Of a stretch of 56,737 nt of DNA, positions 51,256-56,737 are shown in pieces. Below the pieces are notes generated by a model. The model was not told where the DNA came from, ran no database searches, and saw only the letters and a program-made list of their open reading frames with translations. Every line of letters begins with the position of its first letter. Positions within the stretch are counted from its first letter, which is position 1. Origin of the DNA: an uncultured Paludibacter sp. (GTDB lineage Bacteria; Bacteroidota; Bacteroidia; Bacteroidales; Paludibacteraceae); assembly GCA_937897985.1 (NCBI GenBank), contig CALCBD010000017.1:1-56737 (forward strand), given 5' to 3'. A program made the translations under genes and the position numbers.

Positions 51256-52833
51256 ATGACACGTAAATTTGATTTTTTGGTCATAGGAAGCGGAATGGCA
51301 GGAATTAGTTTTGCCCTGAAAGCAGCTCCCTATGGAAAGGTTGCTTTACTTTGTAAAACAACACTCGACGAATCCAACACAAGTTATGCACAGGGAGGAA
51401 TAGCTGCGGTAACTTATGAGCCTGACAATTTTGAGAAACATATTCAGGATACCCTGATAGCAGGCGACGGACATTGTAATCCCGAAGCTGTGGAAAAGGT
51501 AATTCACGAAGCCCCTGAGCAAATAAAACAATTGCTGGGTTGGGGAGTTGACTTTGACAAAACCGAGAAGGGACTTTTTGATTTACACCGGGAAGGAGGA
51601 CACTCCGAATTCAGAATACTTCATCACAAGGACAATACAGGATACGAAATTCAACAAAGTCTTATCCGACAGGCAAAAGCAAACCCTAATATCGAAATTT
51701 TCGAAAATTATTTTGCTATCGAAATACTTACACAACACCATCTGGGCGAAGTAGTAACTCAGCATACGCCTAATATTGAATGTTACGGTGCTTATGTGCT
51801 GAATCAAATGAGCAACCATATTCACACTTTTCTGGCAAAAATTACCTTAATGGCTACCGGTGGCATCGGAAGTGTATATGCTACCACAACCAATCCGGGA
51901 ATTTCAACCGGCGACGGTATTGCTATGGTGCATCGGGCCCGTGGTGTGATACAGGACATGGAGTTTGTTCAGTTTCATCCTACCGGATTATATCAGCCCG
52001 GCGCCCGGCCCACTTATCTGATTACAGAAGCCATACGCGGGTACGGTGCCGTTTTGAGATGCAGGGACGGACGTGAATTTATGCAGAAATACGACGAACG
52101 CGGATCATTAGCGCCCCGCGATATTGTTGCCAGAGCTATTGATAATGAAATGAAAATTCGCGGACACGAATATGTGTATCTCGATGTTACACACAAAGAT
52201 GCTGAGGAAACAAAAAAACATTTCCCTAATATCTATAAAAAATGTCTTGAATCGGGCATTGATATCACAAGGGATATGATTCCGGTTTCGCCGATTCAAC
52301 ATTATCTTTGCGGAGGAATTTTAGTCGATCTTGAAGCCCGCACATCAATTAAACATCTTTATGCAGCAGGTGAATGTACCTGTACCGGCTTGCACGGAGC
52401 TAACAGGCTTGCATCCAATTCTTTGCTCGAAGCTATTGTATATGCTGATGCCGCTTTCAAAGATGCTGTAAAACAGCTTGACTCAATTCAATTCAACGAA
52501 TTTATACCTGAATGGAACGACGAAGGTACAAAACTGCCTGAAGAAATGGTACTTATTACGCAAAGTTTCAGAGAGGTCGAACAAATTATGAATACCTATG
52601 TGGGCATAGTCCGTTCCAATCTTCGTTTGAAACGTGCTATGAGCCGCCTCGAGATAATTTTTAAAGAAACCGAGGATTTATTTGATCGTTCGGTCGTTTC
52701 GAAGGAAATTTGTGAGCTGCGAAATGTGATCAGTGTTGCCTATCTTATTATAAAACATGCACTCCGGCGCAAGGAAAGCAGAGGACTGCATTATACAATC
52801 GATTATCCAAAATCAATGAGACACGATTTTTAA
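51256..52833 (+). CDS. nadB: L-aspartate oxidase
   Basis: A 525-aa FAD enzyme that makes iminoaspartate for NAD synthesis. Start ATG 51256 is preferred over the TTG at 51241. Signatures: FLVIGSGMAGISFALKA (FAD), SNTSYAQGGIAAV, HREGGHSEFRILHHKDNTG, MEFVQFHPTGLY, and LYAAGECTCTGLHGANRLASNSLLE. The usual partner nadA is not in the window. It is followed 7 nt later by a small secreted protein gene. Confidence 0.95.
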   Translation: MTRKFDFLVIGSGMAGISFALKAAPYGKVALLCKTTLDESNTSYAQGGIAAVTYEPDNFEKHIQDTLIAGDGHCNPEAVEKVIHEAPEQIKQLLGWGVDFDKTEKGLFDLHREGGHSEFRILHHKDNTGYEIQQSLIRQAKANPNIEIFENYFAIEILTQHHLGEVVTQHTPNIECYGAYVLNQMSNHIHTFLAKITLMATGGIGSVYATTTNPGISTGDGIAMVHRARGVIQDMEFVQFHPTGLYQPGARPTYLITEAIRGYGAVLRCRDGREFMQKYDERGSLAPRDIVARAIDNEMKIRGHEYVYLDVTHKDAEETKKHFPNIYKKCLESGIDITRDMIPVSPIQHYLCGGILVDLEARTSIKHLYAAGECTCTGLHGANRLASNSLLEAIVYADAAFKDAVKQLDSIQFNEFIPEWNDEGTKLPEEMVLITQSFREVEQIMNTYVGIVRSNLRLKRAMSRLEIIFKETEDLFDRSVVSKEICELRNVISVAYLIIKHALRRKESRGLHYTIDYPKSMRHDF

Positions 52834-52840
52834 TATTTCA

Positions 52841-53212
52841 ATGATGAAAATCAATTTTTTTGTTTTATTGCTGTTCATATTAATAATATCGAAAATTTAT
52901 GCCGATAACAAAAATACCGGCGATCAACGTACTGTGATATTAAAAACTGAAAACGGCTGGAGTAAAACTGATTATGAAACTCCTCCAATCAGTAGTATAC
53001 AGACTGTGTCAGAAGGTATTAGCTATTCGGCAAATTCAGAAGGAATATTTATTATCTTACCAAAAGCCTCGAACAACGTGAAATTACTTGCCATGACCGG
53101 TGAAGTTGTGTGGAGCGGAAATTTGGTTCAGGGCAGGTTCTTTATCCCTACACGACAGGGTATTTATTTTTTGAAAGTAAATAACAAAAGCTATAAAATT
53201 ATCTGTAAGTAA
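52841..53212 (+). CDS. Small secreted protein resembling a bare T9SS type A sorting domain
   Basis: A 123-aa protein with signal peptide (INFFVLLLFILIISKIYA). The last ~70 residues follow the T9SS type A sorting pattern: VKLLAMTGEVVWSGNLVQGR (a strand, then Gly-x-Val/hydrophobic-x-x-x and a basic turn), then QGIYFLKVNN and a final basic strand KSYKIICK. There is no catalytic domain ahead of it. It may be a cut-down T9SS cargo, a cell-surface tag or a decayed gene. It follows nadB by 7 nt. Family call is pattern based. Confidence 0.5.
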   Translation: MMKINFFVLLLFILIISKIYADNKNTGDQRTVILKTENGWSKTDYETPPISSIQTVSEGISYSANSEGIFIILPKASNNVKLLAMTGEVVWSGNLVQGRFFIPTRQGIYFLKVNNKSYKIICK

Positions 53213-53259
53213 CTTCTTTTTTTTTTAATTAATCGAATTTACGAAATATATATAGGGCT

Positions 53260-53985
53260 ATGAAAAAATTACTAAAAAAGTTAATCGATCAACTGGCTGA
53301 ATCCGGTTTTTTAAAGTTTTTCTGGCGTATTTTCGGTAAACCGATAAAATACATCATTTATCATCTCAATGCAGTGGTTGTGTTTTATAATGATGAAGAA
53401 AAATCGAAAATATTTGAATTGATTAAGTCCGTCAGGAAGGAAAACAAAATGTTGTTAGACAACAACGAGGCTTATCAGTTATTTATGGCCGTTAAAATTA
53501 CGAATAAAGTGGAAGGCGAAATTGCTGAAATCGGTAGTTATACAGGTGGTTCGGCAAAGTTAATATGTGAAGCCAAAAAGCAAAAAAACCTACATTTGTT
53601 CGATACCTTCGAGGGATTACCCGAATTATCCGAATGGGATAATCCGGATCAATTTCAAAAGGGATATTTTGTGAGTTCGCATCAATTTGTGGAAAATTAT
53701 TTGAAATCCTATCCCAATGTATTTATATACAAAGGTTTATTTCCTGATACCGCCGGTCCTGTAATCAATAAAAAATTTTCGTTGGTTCATATTGATGTCG
53801 ACCTGTTTGAGGCGACACTTGCCAGCCTGGTTTTCTTCTATCCGAAGATGAACAAAGCAGGAATTATTATTTCTCACGATTACGATGAACCCGGTGTGCG
53901 TAAGGCTTTTGATGATTTTTTTGCCGACAAACCGGAACCGGTGATTGAGATGTCGGGATGTCAGTGCCTGGTAGTAAAAGTTTGA
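53260..53985 (+). CDS. TylF/macrocin-O-methyltransferase-like SAM enzyme
   Basis: A 241-aa class I methyltransferase. The SAM loop is EIAEIGSYTGGSAKL, followed by LHLFDTFEGLPELS, which is the TylF family hallmark, then VHIDVDLFEATLASLVFFYP (metal-binding Asp) and GIIISHDYDEPGVRKAF. The family methylates sugars or other small molecules in a Mg-dependent way. No glycosyltransferase or natural product genes are next to it, so its substrate is not known. Confidence 0.87.
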   Translation: MKKLLKKLIDQLAESGFLKFFWRIFGKPIKYIIYHLNAVVVFYNDEEKSKIFELIKSVRKENKMLLDNNEAYQLFMAVKITNKVEGEIAEIGSYTGGSAKLICEAKKQKNLHLFDTFEGLPELSEWDNPDQFQKGYFVSSHQFVENYLKSYPNVFIYKGLFPDTAGPVINKKFSLVHIDVDLFEATLASLVFFYPKMNKAGIIISHDYDEPGVRKAFDDFFADKPEPVIEMSGCQCLVVKV

Positions 53986-54022
53986 TTTATTCATCAATTT
54001 ATTGTTTCAAATTTATATAATT

Positions 54023-54328
54023 ATGATTGTACACATTGTATTTTTTAATCTGGCTGAAAATGCCGAAGGTAAAACCAAAGCAGAAAACGGAGTTTATATC
54101 AAATCTCAACTTGAAAATCTGAAACATCTGATTCCTGAAATCAGAAAAATTGAAGTTGGTATTAATGTACCCGAAGCCGCTGTAGGAAATTTTGATATTG
54201 CGCTTTATTCAGAGTTTGATAGTGTAGCGGATTTGTTAAGTTATCAGGCACATCCCGAACACAGGAAAGTGGCTGCCTATATTGCTAAAGTCAGGACAGC
54301 CAGAGCAGCCGTGGATTATGAAAGATAA
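54023..54328 (+). CDS. Dabb (stress-responsive A/B barrel) protein
   Basis: A 101-aa single-domain Dabb protein from ATG 54023. The start MIVHIVFFNLAE, the centre VGINVPEAAVGNFDIALYSEF and the end LLSYQAHPEHRKVAAYI are the usual family blocks. Such proteins form dimeric ferredoxin-like barrels; the role is unknown in most bacteria. Confidence 0.9.
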   Translation: MIVHIVFFNLAENAEGKTKAENGVYIKSQLENLKHLIPEIRKIEVGINVPEAAVGNFDIALYSEFDSVADLLSYQAHPEHRKVAAYIAKVRTARAAVDYER

Positions 54329-54406
54329 AGATTTGGTTTTAACCTGTTTACTTTCATAAATGTTAGCTAATGAGATTGTAATTTAATTTTTTAAAACCTG
54401 TTTGTT

Positions 54407-55333
54407 ATGTGGAAAGATTTTTTTTATTTTTCCAGAGGGCAACGTCTCGGCATAGTACTGCTGATGTTGCTGATTGCATTGAGTATTGCGATTGATACTT
54501 TTTTGCCCCGTTTTTATCCCGAAGAAGTGAACCCGAATTCGGGTTTTCTGAACGAAGTAAGCGAATTCCGAAAAAGTTTAGTCTCACGCGATAGTCTACG
54601 AAAACTGGCATGGGACGAAAAGTATAAATATGAGTATTCGGGAAAGAAATTTTATGATTTTAAAAAACCTGAGGTTTATACGCTGTTTGAATTTAACCCG
54701 AATTTGATTGATTCGGCGCAATTCGTACGGCTTGGTCTGAAACCATTTATTGCATCCAATATACTGAAATTCAGAGCAAAAGGAGGAGTTTTCAGGACTA
54801 AACCGGCTTTTGCAAAAGTGTATGGAATAACACCTGAAAAATTCAGGGAACTGGAACCGTATATACAGCTTCCGGAAATTGCTGAATTTAAAAAAGATAG
54901 TGCAAAGCTGGCAGATGAAAATAAACAGGCCAACCTCAAAGTTGAACTGAACAGCGCAGATACTACCGGGTTGATGCAGGTGAAGGGAATCGGTCGTTTT
55001 TATGCAAAAAACATCATCAGGTTCCGGCAGCAAACCGGTGGATTTGTTTCAGTGGATCAGTTGCGTGAACTTTATGGAATGACCGATCAGAATTTTGACA
55101 AAATAAAAAGCTTCTGCACCGTAAATTTAAATCTGGTACAAAAAATCAGAGTCAATATTGCAAGCGTCGAACGACTGAAATCTCATCCGTATCTCAATTT
55201 TTATCAGGCAAAAGCCATCTATGAGCTTCGGAGAAATAAAGGAAAGTTACACAGTATGAATGAATTAAAAGAGATAGAAGAGCTTACGCCCGAAAATCTT
55301 TCAAAGATTGAACCCTACCTGAGTTTTGAATAA
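54407..55333 (+). CDS. Membrane-anchored helix-hairpin-helix protein (ComEA-like)
   Basis: A 308-aa protein with one N-terminal membrane segment (LGIVLLMLLIALSIAIDTF) and three HhH units. These lie roughly at 100-145 (LGLKPFIASNILKFRAKGG), 185-225 (VKGIGRFYAKNIIRFRQQTG) and 245-305 (NFYQAKAIYELRRNKGK). ComEA-type proteins bind DNA non-specifically at the cell surface for uptake. Three units are more than in ComEA, so it may be a Bacteroidetes variant with another role. A MITE-like element follows. Confidence 0.85.
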   Translation: MWKDFFYFSRGQRLGIVLLMLLIALSIAIDTFLPRFYPEEVNPNSGFLNEVSEFRKSLVSRDSLRKLAWDEKYKYEYSGKKFYDFKKPEVYTLFEFNPNLIDSAQFVRLGLKPFIASNILKFRAKGGVFRTKPAFAKVYGITPEKFRELEPYIQLPEIAEFKKDSAKLADENKQANLKVELNSADTTGLMQVKGIGRFYAKNIIRFRQQTGGFVSVDQLRELYGMTDQNFDKIKSFCTVNLNLVQKIRVNIASVERLKSHPYLNFYQAKAIYELRRNKGKLHSMNELKEIEELTPENLSKIEPYLSFE

Positions 55334-55342
55334 ATAAAGACT

Positions 55343-55559
55343 AAAAAGAGGCTGTCTCAAAAGTCCCCATCAATTTTAATAATGCTATAAATTGTAAGCT
55401 GGGTATTAAATAATTCATTTTTCTGAACGCAAAGACACACAAAGCCGCAAAAGTGTTTTCTTCGTGTTGTTGCGACTTTGATTCGTTGCGTTCAAAAATA
55501 GCTCTTACAAATTATTAGCAGGTTGTTCAAAAAATCAACTTTTGAGACAGCCTCTTTTT
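55343..55559. mobile_element. 217-bp MITE-like palindromic element
   Basis: The ends are 22-bp perfect inverted repeats (AAAAAGAGGCTGTCTCAAAA and GT at 55343-55364; the complement at 55538-55559). The core GAGGCTGTCTCAAAA is a common end of Bacteroidetes insertion sequences. Inside lies a second palindrome: TGAACGCAA (55424-55432) with TTGCGTTCA (55486-55494), and AAAGCCGCAA (55441-55450) with TTGCGACTTT (55470-55479), one mismatch. No ORF is present. It is probably non-autonomous and its hairpin ends may also terminate transcription of the HhH gene and the cold-shock gene. No clear target duplication was identified. Confidence 0.8.
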
Positions 55560-55600
55560 TAAAAATTTGAATAAATCCGGCTGAAAAATTCCGGATTAAA

Positions 55601-56050
55601 TTATTCCCTGATCTTCACTTTTACAGCATTTAATCCTTTTCTGCCTTTTTCAATTTCAAATGAAACCTTATTCCCTTCTTTTATAGGGTCGATGGTGCCA
55701 TTCACGTGAACAAAATACTTTTCCTTTGTTTGATCTTCGATGATAAAGCCGAAACCCTTAGTGTCGTCGTAAAAGTCGACTCTACCGTTGCGTTCAGCAG
55801 GAAGCTCCTGTTCTACTCTCCGCATAACACCAATTTCGATAGTCGATATATCGATAATTTTCTTTTTTGACGGGTCGGGTGGGGTGTCGGTAATTCTCCC
55901 ATTTTCGTCAACATAGGCAATCATGTTATCAAGACCGCTTTCCGAAGGATTTAACTTTCGTTCTTCTTTTTTCTGCTGTTTCTCTTTTCTTTTTTTTAAA
56001 CGTTTTTTCTCGTTCTCCTGTTTGATAAGTGTGTTTTGAGATTTTGACAT
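55601..56050 (-). CDS. Cold-shock domain protein with basic N-terminal extension
   Basis: A 149-aa protein. Residues 1-40 are a very basic, charged coil (many Lys/Glu), the middle is variable, and the last ~65 residues form a cold-shock domain: NGRVDFYDDTKGFGFI (RNP1-like KGFGFI) and KYFVHVNGT (RNP2-like). This long form is typical of Bacteroidetes. It binds single-stranded nucleic acids and probably RNA. It has a TATCTTTG promoter box at 56193-56200 with a leader of about 135 nt, which fits cold-shock genes whose long 5' UTRs control translation. Confidence 0.9.
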   Translation of the reverse strand: MSKSQNTLIKQENEKKRLKKRKEKQQKKEERKLNPSESGLDNMIAYVDENGRITDTPPDPSKKKIIDISTIEIGVMRRVEQELPAERNGRVDFYDDTKGFGFIIEDQTKEKYFVHVNGTIDPIKEGNKVSFEIEKGRKGLNAVKVKIRE

Positions 56051-56192
56051 TAAATAATTTTTGTTAATGAATTGAAGGCATTGTTCGTAGAGAACAAGAT
56101 TGAAAGTATTTAAAATGAAGGGGTTAAATTTCTATTCAACCTCTCGCGGGGCAAAATAAATGCTCTTTGTTCTGACAAATTTAGTCTTTATG

Positions 56193-56200
56193 CAAAGATA
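56193..56200 (-). promoter_or_regulatory. Promoter -7 box of the cold-shock-domain gene
   Basis: The minus strand reads TATCTTTG. The predicted leader is about 135 nt, long for this genome. Confidence 0.6.
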
Positions 56201-56335
56201 CGAATAAATCCCGGTTTATTAATTATTACTAATGCTGATTGTCAAAATCACGATTTCTTTAATTTATGTACAACGTTTTGATTCTCAATTTAAAAATGAT
56301 GTAGAAGTTAAAATGAGAGTTGTAAAATGGAAGTT

Positions 56336-56450
56336 AATAAGAGGAAGTTAAAGAAGTTATGAAGAGGAAGTTAAAGAAGTTATGAAGAGGAAGTTAAAGA
56401 AGTTAATAAGAGGAAGTTAAAGAAGTTATGAAGAGGAAGTTAAAGAAGTT
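56336..56450 (+). repeat. Five tandem 23-bp repeats (array 1)
   Basis: Five head-to-tail copies of a 23-bp unit (ATGAAGAGGAAGTTAAAGAA and GTT) occupy 56336-56450; units 1 and 4 begin AATAAG instead of ATGAAG. Each full unit holds the micro-ORF ATG AAG AGG AAG TTA AAG AAG TTA TGA, whose stop overlaps the next ATG. The tail 56451-56482 (ACTTTTTTTAAGCATTTGAA and on) is duplicated after array 2. Confidence 0.9.
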
Positions 56451-56510
56451 ACTTTTTTTAAGCATTTGAAGGATTAAAAATGCGTAAAACATTCGAACTT
56501 TTACGAAATC

Positions 56511-56540
56511 TCATCCCCCTTGGGGGGCAGGGGGGTTGCC
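56511..56540. repeat. C/G-run dispersed repeat, copy 4
   Basis: CCCCCTTGGGGGGCAGGGGG followed by G lies between the two tandem arrays. It is a more G-rich relative of copies 1-3 and could form a hairpin or a G-rich fold. Confidence 0.4.
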
Positions 56541-56592
56541 GAGCTTGAATAAACAGAAGATGATGAAGTTATTGGAGCGGGGAGCGGGAAGA

Positions 56593-56703
56593 TTTTGAAG
56601 TTAAAGAAGTTATGAAGAGGAAGTTAAAGAAGTTATGAGGAGGAAGTTAAAGAAGTTATGAAGAGGAAGTTAAAGAAGTTACGAAGAGGAAGTTAAAGAA
56701 GTT
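56593..56703 (+). repeat. Tandem 23-bp repeats (array 2) and duplicated tail
   Basis: One partial unit (56593-56611) and four full 23-bp units (56612-56703) match array 1; unit 2 has one base change (ATGAGG) and unit 4 begins ACGAAG. The same 32-bp tail that follows array 1 comes next (56704-56735). The block is therefore a larger duplication that runs out of the window. Confidence 0.9.
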
Positions 56704-56737
56704 ACTTTTTTTAAGCATTTGAAGGATTAAAAATGAG

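Noticed and set aside
56336..56735. 23-bp arrays as a CRISPR
   Set aside because: Units are directly contiguous without spacers, and no cas genes are seen.

Overview
The window comes from a Bacteroidota genome, most likely the order Bacteroidales. The evidence is the gene content (PyrB/PyrI pair, long-form PurC, ThrA fused aspartokinase/homoserine dehydrogenase, DUF4827 beside glmM, DUF5723/OmpA, a TonB-dependent receptor) and the promoters. Many genes and all three tRNAs have a TAnnTTTG box, the Bacteroidetes -7 element, just upstream. Spacers are AT-rich and most starts lack a Shine-Dalgarno. No rRNA, CRISPR array or intact transposase gene was seen.

Left part (1-14324), almost all on the minus strand. 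The edge of a probable mobile element (the tail of a DUF3871-like gene) lies beside tRNA-Ser. Then come phoH, an AT-rich two-gene insert (GHKL ATPase and STAS-like protein) and purC in one tight operon, followed by glyA. After an AT-rich orphan ORF there is a broken acetyltransferase tail, an HU-like gene preceded by four operator-like boxes spaced exactly 23 bp, and an intact CAT-like acetyltransferase. Next are a flavin reductase and pyrBI, which has an unannotated leader peptide and an attenuator. A small envelope or secondary-metabolite cluster follows (deacetylase, acetyltransferase, FkbH-like HAD, acyl carrier protein), then yigZ.

Middle part (14877-40014), mostly on the plus strand. 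After tRNA-Thr comes a probable porphyrin-salvage operon: small membrane protein, TonB receptor, RhtX/FptX-like importer, hemN, hemH, hemG and an outer-membrane barrel. Only the last steps of heme synthesis are encoded together with the transporters. Then come an M49 peptidase lipoprotein (minus), a RecD-like helicase, a very large lipoprotein, a DUF5723/TSP3/OmpA protein, yebC, tRNA-Arg, thrA, an FKBP lipoprotein, a DUF4827 lipoprotein and glmM.

Right part (40015-56737). dnaX (minus) is split by a run of 12 A exactly where short (gamma) and long (tau) products would diverge. Next are a class I isoprenoid-synthase-like protein, rlmD, a single-chain GH18/deacetylase/GT2 exopolysaccharide enzyme, cstA, a GNAT-like protein, nadB, a secreted mini-protein resembling a bare T9SS sorting domain, a TylF-type methyltransferase, a Dabb protein and an HhH protein. 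A 217-bp MITE-like palindrome and a cold-shock-domain gene follow. The window ends inside a 23-bp tandem-repeat region whose units encode overlapping micro-ORFs.

The candidates I consider most worth testing are the ATPase/STAS insert, the pyrBI attenuator, the dnaX slippage site, the porphyrin-salvage operon and the 23-bp-phased operator array.
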